A stretch of 64,000 nucleotides of DNA. Origin: Phaffia rhodozyma. Its lineage: Eukaryota; Basidiomycota; Tremellomycetes; Cystofilobasidiales; Mrakiaceae. A model generated the notes under the pieces. That model made no database searches, was not told the origin of the DNA, and worked only from the letters and a program-made list of their open reading frames with translations. The DNA lies in contig JACGZH010000001.1 of NCBI GenBank assembly GCA_014706385.1, positions 682,001 to 746,000 of the forward strand. Reading direction: 5' to 3'. Numbering within the stretch: the stretch's first letter is position 1; each line of letters begins with the position of its first letter. The translations under genes were made by a program, and so were the position numbers. Shown piece after piece: positions 1 through 10,700 of this stretch.

Positions 1-471
1 CCAACGGATTGGGAAACAAGGCACGCATAGATGAGCGGGCTACTATAGCTTGGGGTGCATCGATCACGTGCCTAAAACCTACTGCGCAGTCAATCCACCG
101 AGTATGTTTGTGTCGAGAGACCGATAGCCGTCTTTTGCCTTCGCTGACTTCAGCCACTAACATCTCTGAACTCGGGCCGACCGGTAGATTTCGCGGTTCT
201 GGTATGGCCGAGCTTCACCTGTCTGGTGTTGGTCGTCCTCACCAGAAAATTCACCTTCGGGATCCTTAATTTGTGTGCAGGTGTCTTGAGACCGATGGAA
301 GGCAACAACATAAAAGGACGAGAGAGATCAATCTTCATCCTGTCCCTGTGTTTCTTCTTCTCCCTCACCAATCTGGCCTTCTACACCGAATCTCCATCAA
401 TACCCAACAACTAGTTCTCGTTTCCGCCCAGTTATACCCAACATCCACCACCACCACCACTCACTACCATC
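1..471 (+). promoter_or_regulatory. Upstream region of the MFS permease gene
   Basis: No convincing gene is seen here; short open frames on both strands lack recognisable domains. A TATA-like stretch (cataaaagg) lies near 309-317, about 160 bases before the permease ATG. It is followed by a pyrimidine-rich tract (about 335-375) and a CA/CAC-rich leader (about 425-470), typical of fungal promoters and 5' leaders. A single GATAG (about 123-127) could be a GATA-factor site for nitrogen control, but one site is weak evidence. Confidence 0.35.
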
Positions 472-2601
472 ATGGACACCAAACACGACTTAGCTCGCGT
501 CGACTCGTTCGATGAGGACATGAAGGCCGAAGCCGTTCACACCGAGAACTGGAAGGACGAAGCCTTCGACCCGCACAAGATCCAGAAGCCGGCAAGTATC
601 GAGAACTTGTCCGAGGAAGAATTGATTGCCCTCCAGAAGAAGGCGACCAGGAAGCTCGACCTTTCGGTCATGCCTGTTCGTACCCTTTCCCGTCTTTTCT
701 GGTATCTATCTTGATGAAAGCACTTTGACAAACAATTCTACTCCGCTCGATCCTTAGGTCATGCTCTTGCTATACATCCTTAACTACCTTGATCGTCAAA
801 ACATGGCCAGGTAGGTCTCCGGTTCGTTTCCCGCGTATGCATATTCATGCCGACTGCTCACGATATCAATTTCGTTTGAAAATTACCCGATCTAGTGCGA
901 AACTCGCTGGGATTAGCACCGATCTTCATGTAGGTCCCGCTTCTTTCCGATCATCTCGGTTTGCGCTGATGAACCCTGAATCTGATTTATCCCTACAACT
1001 TTATACAGCTCTCGGCACAACAATACTCGACCGTCATCAGTGTTCTCTTCGCAGGATGTACGCTCGTTCTCTTTTCGTTCGTCAAGAAACACGATCTTGA
1101 GCTCACGAAATTTCTGTAACATACATATAGATATCGCTTTCCAGGTTCCCAGTAACATGGTCATCGGTCGAATCAAGAAGCCTGCCTAGTGAGTCTATCT
1201 GTTCTTGCCGGTTAATCTGTCGACTGTCTCTTACTCTGGTTGACACATTTGTGCCTTCAACGTCCAATAACTACATCTGTCTTGCTTGCGCTCTTTGGGG
1301 AGTCGTTTCTGGATGCACTGGTGTAGTTAAGAGCTACGACCAGCTTCTTGCCTGCCGAGTCCTCCTTGGAGTCACCGAAGCTGCCTTCTTCCCCGGTGCT
1401 ATCTTCTACCTCAGTTGCTGCTACACCAAGAAGCAGATGGCTTTGCGAACAGCCATCCTGTACTCTGGCTCTCAACTTGGAAACGCTTTCGGTGGTTTGC
1501 TGTGCATTGCTATTCTCAAACTGAGTGGCAAGCACGGAATCGAGGGCTGGCAATGGCTCTTGTATGTTTCGCTCATTTTCACTATGACTATTGTCGATCT
1601 TCGCTTTGTGTGATGCAAATATACTGACTAACAGTTGGTGTTTGTTCAAATCAATCAGCATCGTTGAGGGTGTGGCGACCGTCGGATGTGCCCTTTGCTG
1701 TGCCCTCATCCTTCCTAGTAAGGCTATCCTCTTCATCACTCCTTCTACAATATGTGTACTAAATTATTGACAATATCCTCTCATGCTTTGATCGGCTCGA
1801 ATCTTTTTGTGATCATTCTGCTGCTACTAAACAGACACCATTCGATCTGCTCGATGGTATTCGGACACCGAAAAGGATTTCCTCGAGTACACTCTCCAGG
1901 TCGACCGAGGACAGAAGGACAACTCGGAAGAATTTTCCACCCTTCAGGCTTTCAAGATGACCGTGTCCGACCCCAAGACCTGGTTGCTTATGGGTATCTT
2001 GTTCTCGACCTATGTCGCCGCCGCTGTCACCAATTTCTTCCCCAGTGTGGTCGCAACCCTCAAATACTCTCGAAACATCACCTACTGTCTGACCGCTCCT
2101 CCCTACCTGCTTTGTGTGGTCTGCATCATGATCAACGGATGGCACTCTGATAAGACCCAAGAGCGATTCCTTCACATCGTGTGCCCGCTGATGTTGACCA
2201 TGTTGGCGAACATCATCGCTGTCTCAACCCTCAACACCGCTGCCCGATATGTGGCCATGATGATGATGCCCGCTTCATTCTACAGTTCCAGTATCGTTAC
2301 TCTTTCTTGGATCTCTGGTTCCACCAACGGACCAAGCATCAAGCGAGCTCTCGTCCTCGCCTTGATCAATACTGTTTCCAATACTCCTAATGTGTTCACC
2401 TCTTACCTCTACACATCCGGTCCACGATACCTCAGCGCTTTCTGTGTCAACTTGGCCGCCGCTGTGGTCGCCATCTTGTTCGCTGTTGCCACTCGAATCT
2501 ATCTCTCTAAACAAAACGTCAGGCTCGAAAACGGAGAGGACACTGGAACCCACGGCCCAACGGCTGCTCAGATCCAAGCCGGTTTCCGATACCCGTTGTA
2601 G
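472..2601 (+). CDS. MFS permease, allantoate/anion:cation symporter (Dal5-like) family; one splice acceptor appears lost
   Basis: A membrane transporter that would import a small anionic or amide nutrient by proton symport; the substrate cannot be read from sequence. The start at 472 gives an acidic soluble N-terminus, followed by the family landmark LLLYILNYLDRQNMAS (TM1), then FAGYIAFQVPSNMVIGR (TM2), the conserved loop LLGVTEAAFFPGAIFYL with CCYTKKQMALR, then GWQWLFIVEGV before TM6. The C-terminal six helices run from about 1957 to 2520 and end in a short hydrophilic tail. Exons join in phase at every junction except one. The intron opening with GTGAGT at about 1189 has no AG before the coding text resumes at YICLACALWG (about 1272); the closest candidates are AA at 1266-1267 or 1269-1270. 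Reading through the intron gives an immediate TAG. The gene may therefore be broken, use a non-canonical acceptor, or carry a sequencing error. The family is sure; the functional state is not. Confidence 0.85.
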
Positions 2602-3062
2602 ACGTTCTTGTACTTCTTGGGCTCATTTTTCTTTGTTTCATGCTAGCATCTCTCGTTGTAATATCTTTCTGTCCTGCAATTTTATTCTTTTGTACTCTGG
2701 TTTTCCCAGCTTTGTCACTTGTGAAAGGCTTCATAATACATGTGTTGTACTCCACTCTTCATCGATAAGCGTCGTGTTTGTACAAGAACCACGAGCAAGC
2801 CATATTAATTGTTCTGTTAAAAGTCGCCATTGTACATGTCTCTAGTACAAACCCAAAGAAGAAAAAGATAAGAAAGAAAGAAAGAAAAAATCTTCCTGAT
2901 CCCTGGTTTATTCGGGATGATCGTATGTCTGAAGAAGAAGAGAATGTCAAACAATAACGCGATCAGGCGTTTAACAAACGAATGAAAAGATTGCAATTAA
3001 AGTCCGGGTCAGGTCTATCAATATTATACACGACAAGTCGCGTATATTCAGGAACACAGGGA
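2602..3062. other. Convergent 3' flanks of the permease and bZIP genes
   Basis: This stretch lies between two genes that end towards each other. It is AT-rich, contains a short AAAG-type repeat (about 2868-2890), and holds no supported gene. It presumably contains both 3' UTRs and polyadenylation sites. Confidence 0.4.
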
Positions 3063-4539
3063 TCAACAGACGAAAGTAAGACGAACTGGTTCAACATCCA
3101 CCGACTCCGGAGGAGGCATGTGCCCTGATTCTGGGGACGGCATTTGTCCCTCCACTAGAAACCCTTCGTTCGTACTGACCCCGTCGGCTTCTCCTCCTGC
3201 ACCCTGAGTCTCATCCCTAACTTCCTCACCCTCAGCTTGTTCCACTCCTGCACCTATGCCTTCCCCTGTCGACTCGCCTTCACCTTCTACAGGCATGTCT
3301 TGACCAGGTTCTCGAGATATCATTTCGGACGATAGACCACCATCGGTACTCAATGAGCGTATGAATGATTGTTGTTGTTGAAGCTCGTGTTGAGGGAGTA
3401 TCGATCCCGCTGGACCTGGACCGGAGAAGAGCTGGATGGAGGATTTCACATCCGGTACAAACAAAAGACGCGATTGCGCATGATTAGTAAGGAAAGAAAA
3501 GGAAAGAAAAGGATCAACCATGAATCCACAGCCATCTAAGACCAAAAGAGACAAGTAGAATGCCAAGAAATAAGGGATCCCGTTGAACGTACGAAAGCAA
3601 AAGGAAAAGCAGAGCCAGGCGGAGTATTGGGCGATGGATTTCCTATTAGATTGTCTGACGATGGCTTTCTAGCCTGGATTCCGTTCGACGAAGAATCTGT
3701 GAGGAGTCCGTCAATTCCGATCATATTCGTACCTCCGGCTACAGAGGTGCCAGAAGAAGGCTGGGATACAGGGTAGGGTCCTAGAGGGTCACCAGAGGAG
3801 GTGGTAGAAGCGGGAGGATCTGAATGGCCATTTGGGTCGACTCGAGGTGGGGATGGCCAGTTAGTCGGATAGGGTACTGTCTGTCCAGAGGATAATGATG
3901 ATGTCTTGTCACCTCCTGATAAACGGATGTAGTCTGCGTATTGAGCTGTATAAATACGAAGGGAGTATTTCAAGAAAGTTTCCCCTCCCGGGTATAATGG
4001 ATGGATCAACCAAGGGACCTTGAGTGATGTGAAACAATTGAGGAAATCAATTCATGTTCTGTACCTTCCTGAGCTTCTCTTTCTGATTTTTCGGTCCCAT
4101 CCCGTTCGATGTCCTCAGCCTGCATCAGATTCTCTACGATACCTTGTTCCCCAAGCTCTTCCTCCAATCCGTCCTCCGTCATAGATCGGATCTCCTCATC
4201 ATCCACGCCAAACTCCTTGAGCTTTCCAACCAATCTGCCTATGACAACGCTCAACTTCCTGATTTCTCTCTGCCCATCAAGATGTACTGAGCCCTGAGAA
4301 GATCCATCCATCAACTGGCTTCCCACTAGAGAAGATCCAAAGTGTGCACCGGTCCCGTTGGTTGCAGAAGGGTGGTGGTTCCCACCCAATCGGGCGATCT
4401 CCTGTTCAAGGTCGAGTAACTTCTGAGCTCGTCTCGCTCGTAAAGCGGCTTGTTTTTTCCGATTTCTCTCTCGCTGATTAGCGAGAATCTCGTCTGAGGA
4501 CAGATTCGCCTTGTCTATACCTCGTTTGGAGGCTGGCAT
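3063..4539 (-). CDS. bZIP transcription factor, Yap/Pap1-like basic region
   Basis: A probable DNA-binding regulator of the fungal Yap group (stress or metal response in known members; the target here is unknown). Three exons (4065-4539, 3593-3945, 3063-3431) join in phase to give 398 residues. Near residues 24-50 the basic region reads NRKKQAALRARR, matching the Yap-type N-R-x-x-Q-x-x-x-R pattern. It runs straight into a leucine/isoleucine heptad (LLDLEQEIARL), then a low-complexity Gly/Asn/Ser linker. A second acidic, helical stretch follows (about residues 90-160). The second half is Pro/Ser/Gly-rich and ends acidic, as expected for an activation region. The cysteine-rich domains of Yap1 are not evident, so redox control of the Yap1 kind is not supported. 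The zipper is short, only about two heptads before the linker. Confidence 0.75.
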
Positions 4540-5292
4540 GGTCCGTTTGAAGATTATACAGCCTTGGAGGATGGATGTGAGAATGGATGTTGAGGGATGA
4601 CAACCTTAAGCGAGTGACTAACTGAATTCGTAGGAACTCGGTTAAGCAGGAATATTACACAACTTATTCACTTGATTGAATTCAGTCTCGCAGATGCACG
4701 CTTCATCTTGCGTTATCCATCATGTGCACGATAGTCATGATTCTGCTATCAGCATGAACCATTTGATAAGCTAGAGCTAGGGTTTCTCACTGAAAGAGAA
4801 TCAGTCAGAGCAGCGTTGGTTCTTTCGTACATTCATCCGTGTAGCGCGATGAAGATCTGGTAGAAAAAACGTCAACTCGTCTTATAGTCTTCCCTCGCCA
4901 ACTCATACCCCCTTGTCTACCATCTTAGAATCTTCCATTTGATGTCGTTCTTCATCCTTTCTTTCTTTCTCTACCTATTCTTATTGTAAGTTTCGTTCAA
5001 ATGTCCGCTTACAGACCGGTGGCACCGACCAAAAGCAATACAAGGTTTCAAGACCTAGCTTGGTAATCTTCGTCGAACTTCATTTGTCTTCCATCCGAGA
5101 CACATATTTGATCTATGCAGAACTTTCTTTAACCTTAACAGTGAACGTAAGATTTCAAACGTGGGTTCATTCAAGCATTGTCGATATACAGTACACCCTC
5201 ATCAACACAAACGAAGTGACACATCAAACCAAACATATAATAAAACAGGCAAAAGACACATGTACAGGGTTGAAGGACATCGGGTAGCAGAT
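4540..5292. other. Intergenic region upstream of the bZIP gene; possible small + strand gene
   Basis: This 750-base stretch is the 5' flank of the bZIP gene and the 3' flank of the membrane-protein gene. A polypyrimidine run (about 4938-4985) precedes an ATG at 5001 on the + strand. That ATG opens a 22-codon frame beginning MSAYRPVAPTKSNTR, with possible GT donors at about 5045 and 5062. I could not extend it into a convincing spliced gene, so it is recorded only as a candidate. Nothing else coding is seen. Confidence 0.3.
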
Positions 5293-7335
5293 TTAATGCA
5301 ACCGAACCTGCTGAGATTTCTCCACATACTCCCGAATCTGTCAAAGCAAAGAAGGGTAATCTGAGTGAGTCCATAATTGTGTTTCAAGACATGTAAAGAT
5401 ATGGCAAGTGTCGGCCTACATAGGTATTGAGTTTTCTTCGACCGCTATAAAACCCGAGAGAAGTAACATGCAAAATAGTCAATCACATGTTGACACTATC
5501 AAAAACAACTGTATATCAAACATACTTTCTCTCCGTCCTCCAGATCCATAAGACAACACCTGATAGATAATCAATCATCAGCGTCGCCTGACTTCAGAAG
5601 AAACGAGCCTATGCTCAAGTGAACTCACCGATCACGATGATCGCCGCTACAATGGCTCCTACACTGATCCCGGCTATCTGTCTTTGTCGTGTAGTACTTT
5701 GAATCCAAAATGAACGATATCGAGCAATCAGTATTCTTTGTGTTTTTTCCATAAACGACAACTCCACCAAAGAAATGTATAGGACTATTGGTTGATCTCA
5801 GAAGAACTGGACGCGGCTTACTCTGGAGCTGCCCATGTGACAATATAGTCCATATCAAGCTTACTGCCATCAGCATCCGTTACGGTGATGATATGTGTCT
5901 TGGACGCGTCGTATCCTGACCCAAAGAAGAGAAGTTGTTGCGTAAGACCAGCGCGAGAACTCCCGTTGAAAGTCGTCGCCGGCTGTCCATCTACCGAAAC
6001 AGAATACAGTCCGTGATCCGGCTGAATAGAGCTATCACGAATAAGAGCAAGAGGTACAACGTCAACAGTAGCTTATAATTATATCTTGATCTTCCTCTCA
6101 GATTACTGAACAACGTAAGACGTACCCGAACATATAGATACTAGACCCTGTAAAATTAACCGTCGCGTATGCATTCTTAGCCTGGGTGTATGTTGTAGTT
6201 TGTTTGTATGTTCCCTATAGGATGGAGATTGAAGACAATAGCAGGCTCAGTTTCATATATGTTTTCAGTAAAAGGTATCAATTCAGAAAACTTACCTGAG
6301 AGGCTGCAGCCCCAGCTCTTCAGCGATAGGAACGTTACGTTAATAAACGGTGTCTTGATTCATCTGAGTTCATGAAGAAACGTCTGCTTACCCCCAAACT
6401 CCTCTGTACAAAGCAGCTCCAAACAGACGTGCCGATACCCGCCACAATCAGCATGAGCAATGTCTTCATATACCCCTTTCTGGACGGGTTTGTCATAATA
6501 TTTGACTCACGAGTAAGAGAAGTGATCCGTATCTGCGTCGTCGAATGTATAGTTTGCTTGACCATTTCTTGGTACTGAGACTGCATTTCTCATTCGTTCA
6601 ATAGCCCCAGTCAGAAACAATTGTCCCATATGCAAGCAGACAACGAAGATCGGTTGAGAAAAGGACTCACTAACAACCTTGTTGAGAGCCAACCAGTCAT
6701 CTGTTCCGGCCTCAGTGACATTCAAGATCAATTGATGTTCAGAGGATGCTGATAAACCAGTAAATGAGCCAAGTTCGGTGTTGTCGACCGCAGGAGACGT
6801 CGTTGAATCGTCTAATGTAACAGTGTAAGAAGGCGAGCCATAGACTGAGCCATAAATCTGCGAGGCATCCCAAGAAAAGATTTGGTGAGCTCTTGACCGA
6901 TACGGTTTAACATCATACAGTTTATTGGCTTCTTATAGGAAGAGACACATACATAGGCCGCCGTACCTGTGATCGACAATATACATTCCAAAGAGCCCAA
7001 GCCATCCTCTCAGCTTTCACAGTAAATACACACTAAAGTCACATAAGGAATTAAAGACACATGTAGCTGACCGTTAAATTGTAATTCTAGAGTGCTTCCG
7101 ACACCCTGTGTCCATCGAAAGGCTCCGGTTGAATTCGGCTGTGTAGTGCCATACCCTAGACCGTTAGGTGACCATCCGCCTGTGGCTGGTCCGTCCGCGT
7201 ATGGAGACCAGCGCAGGAACGGAGCTTGGAAAGGGATTTCGATGCTTCTGATAGTTTATCGGCATCAATCAGCAAGAGTAGTTACAGCAGCGAGGATGGC
7301 AAGAAGGAAACAAAGGTGTGCACATACTGGGACAT
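5293..7335 (-). CDS. Single-span membrane protein with two tandem beta-sandwich-like repeats (13 exons)
   Basis: I rebuilt this gene by hand. Coding exons are 7328-7335, 7072-7247, 6953-6966, 6671-6857, 6511-6580, 6392-6403, 6296-6317, 6126-6214, 6031-5822, 5696-5629, 5559-5526, 5444-5420 and 5337-5293. All junctions are GT..AG and all phases close exactly, giving 319 residues. The protein has two similar halves. The first has GSTLELQFNGTAAYIYGSV followed by YTVTLDD. The second has AYATVNFTGSSIYMFGSI followed by YSVSVDG and a TITVTD-like strand. Near residues 269-291 comes a membrane span (IAGISVGAIVAAIIVIGVVL), followed by a basic tail (WRTERNGRRKL). This architecture recurs in poorly characterised basidiomycete surface proteins, whose function is unknown; carbohydrate or surface binding is a guess. 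No N-terminal signal peptide is present in this model, so topology rests on the single span. Four internal microexons (14, 12, 22 and 25 nt) and an 8-nt first coding exon make it easy for automatic callers to miss. Confidence 0.75.
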
Positions 7336-7781
7336 GGTTGAAGGAAGGATTGGTTTGGTTTGGTCTGTTGATGGATTGTGTCTCTTGACTTTGTTAGCGT
7401 CCGGGTTAGTCACCGTATGTCATGTCAGAACATCATAAAGATCTTGCATTATTAAACTAATTAGCAAGATATGTATAAGGGGTGATACATTTTTTTTTGT
7501 TTACAACTAAATCACCACGAGGAGAAGGCGAAGAAGGTAGCAGCGTATCGAGGGTGGGGCTCGCCGCATTGACAATAGATAATCAAACCGGGAAGACAAG
7601 AAGCAGACAGAATTATGGACAGAACAGATCTAGGAAACTAGGATGTATCTACAGTATTTGAAGACGGGAATGTCTTAATCTCGGTTGCCTTTGCTGAATC
7701 TCCTGATCCTGCCTCAGTACGACTTTCGTCAAGGATTCTAGTGTCTATCGGTGTTTGTTCTTTGGTGGTCAAATCTGAAAC
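7336..7781. other. 5' flank of the membrane-protein gene / 3' flank of BUD6
   Basis: Both neighbours are on the - strand. The stretch just upstream of 7335 reads (on -) as a CA- and CT-rich leader. A T-run (7491-7498) lies in the middle. No additional gene is supported; it should hold the promoter of the gene at 5293-7335 and the 3' UTR of BUD6. Confidence 0.35.
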
Positions 7782-10700
7782 TTATGATAAAGAGCCTATG
7801 CTTTCGCTCGGCTCCACTGTCACCGTAGGTATAGGTGATGACGATGATGCCGGTGTCGTCTCTGCCGATTTGACAGTTGTCAATGAGGGAACCGATTTCA
7901 AGACACCTACTCCTCCCCCTATCACTCCCTTGAGCGCCAACTCATTCTTTTTCTGTCTTAACCGTTCCGTCTCTTCAACCCCACCTGTTTTTCGAAGTTT
8001 TCTTCCGTCAACGAACTCACTCAGTTGACTCGTCAGCTCATTCCCTTCCTTCTGCCCGTCCATCTCCCTTTGTCTCATCCGGGCTGCGTTCTCGATTGCC
8101 CGAAGCCGTTTTTCGGGATCGACCGTAGCTCCTTGAATTTGAAACATAACTGTCGATAACGATGACTGAGGATCCTCCGTCGGAAGCCCTAGCTGTCTGT
8201 ATGAGTTGCTTCCGCCAGAGCGACCAATTGACCCCCCATGAGAACCACCGACCCCTCGCTGGGCGGCGTAAAGCGTGATCTGATCAAACACTCGTTTACA
8301 CTCGTTGTAGTCTGCCTCAATGTCGTTTGTAAGCGCGAGATGATATTTGAGATGTTTTTCCTCCGTCATCACATTTTCCATTTCGTCGGCCCATGTCGCT
8401 CGCCATGTGGTCGTTGCCGCCTTGGTCGTTGAAAGGAGTTCTTTCAGCTGACCTTCAGCCTGCTCAAGGTCCTTTTTCAATGAACGCATGACCATTGGCT
8501 TAGGAACGACCATCCGTTCTGTTACGTCTTGATAAAGTTCTTCAACTACGTCCTGAAGGTCTTCCATTCGACGAAGCGTCTCCTGAGACTGGATGTCAAT
8601 CTTGGATTTACTTGCGTTGACGAAAGCCCGGCCGGTGTTCAATGAAGATGCTGCAACTTCTCGGAGCCGTTGATTCTCCTTCCGAACACGAGTGAAAATT
8701 TCCTTCATGACGGCCATACCATCTGTATGCACCTGCCTGGCTACACCGAGATCTCGACGTAACGCTTGAATCTCGTCTAGCTGAGCTCGTAGTGTTTGGT
8801 GGATGTCTGCAGGAACTGTCAAGGCGGTAAGGCTAGTAGCGATAGACGGTTGAACCAAGGTTGATATCAGATCAATTGTTGGAGATGTGCTGGCTTGTGA
8901 CGAGGTCATATTGACGGCATTGATGACCGAACCGGACTGATCCTTGATCGTCGCGGAAGGAGAGGCAGAGTCTGAGAGAATTGCTGTTCGAATGACCTTA
9001 GGTAACGAGCCTTCGTGTCCTGATTTTATGTTCTGTGAGGGCGACCTTGTCGATGACGAGGACCGGGCTTGCGTGGCGGTAGCTAATGAAAGTCCGGCCG
9101 ATAACCGGTGAGATTGTAGGTTGCTAGCTTGAAGTGTGGCAAATTGGGAGGAGAGCGGTCCGACAGATTCTCTAATCAAGTCCTCTAACTTTCGAGATAG
9201 ACCGCTGATCTGGCTGTCAATATGTTGCTTCACTTGGTCCAACGCTGATAGTTTGAAAATTCAGTTTCGTTTCGAGTCTTGCTCATCAGTATACAGGCCC
9301 TCGATCAACCAATTGAAAGAAGAGAGATGAGAACTTACGCTCGATGTTTAAACTCAGCATTGCCCCATCACCCAGTTTGTCTCCTTCCTCCCACTCGTAC
9401 CTCCATTCGGTCTTTGGGTCCTGAATATAGATTGCTGGAAACTCCTCCGTCTCGGCAGTGTACGAAAACTTTTCCATAAAGAGCAACCTAAGTGCCGGGA
9501 TTGTAGGAGTTGCCTCAACCACGCATTTCTTACATTCCCTATTATACACTAAGAAAACCGTGATCGACCGTGTAGAGTCAGAAGCTGCCGAGTCTTGTTC
9601 AGTCTCTTCCTCCACCTGATTTACGGCTTCGGTTGCTAACTCTCGAGCTCGCCCACCCGCAGGTTTGACCACTTCACCAATGGGTCGATCTGATGAAGCT
9701 ACATGCAGTGACTCCTGTTCTTTCGACTGATCTTCCTCAGACAATGACATCAGGGAAGGTGGTTTTGATCTTTGAGCCGACAAGAACGCGGATGGGGACC
9801 TGACAACAGATCCTCCGTTTATTGTTGCCACGGGTGAATCACTATCTGGGTCAGCCTCTATTCGGACTTCGACCCCAGTATCTTCAGCAGGGGGAACGAA
9901 CAATCGTTCTGTGTTCAGTGGTCGACGAGGGGTAGCTCCAATTCCTTCTGGAAGAGCAGGAACAGGCGGAGGTCCTATTCGTACGCTACGGGGCGAACGG
10001 GCAGGACTAAGCTTGGACGACTTGCCCTCCAAGGAACTCTCATCTGGAATTCCTGAAAGTCTTCGGGAAGATTTTGATCGACCGGGCCCCCCTCCCGATG
10101 TTCCCTCATTTCCACCAATATTGTCTCCATTGGAGATTGCTCCCAATCCTCCAGCATCCATGATTTTGTTGATCTGGTAACTTGAGTATCGTTGACTTGC
10201 CCGTCGAGAGATCCCATTACCCGATCCTCGCAAATTGGACAATGTTTGATCAGCTATGGAAACCGCATTAGGAGGACTGGAAGGAGATGGACCTGCAAGA
10301 GGCTCAATAACCACCGGAGCGAGTATAGGAAGGGGTGACAATTTGTCGGTCGAATCGTTAGAAAATGAGGATGGCAGATCCAGGGTAGAGTCAGATTGGG
10401 CGGTGATCGTTGGAGGCACTGGAAGTTCGACAAGAACAGATTCTGTGAAAGAGGTGGCAAAGTTAGGCGAAACGGGTGGGTCAGAAAGTGAATGTCGCAA
10501 GGCTGGTCTGGAAAAGGAAGATGTCGTGTCTGTATTAGAGATATCGGTCTCTGAAACGAGAGGCGGCTGCTGATATCTTGATCGTGATGGGTCCATCGTT
10601 GATGAATTGACAGCAGAGTTGGACGTTCGATGGGAACTACGGTTATTTCGACTCGGTGGTTCCCCTGCACCTGCGTGAGTGGGTGGGAGGGACGTGGTCG

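Noticed and set aside
5516..5559. Earlier stop (TGA at 5516) as the end of the membrane-protein gene
   Set aside because: A good GTATGT donor precedes it, and two further exons join in phase to give a basic cytoplasmic tail; the longer model fits splice signals better.
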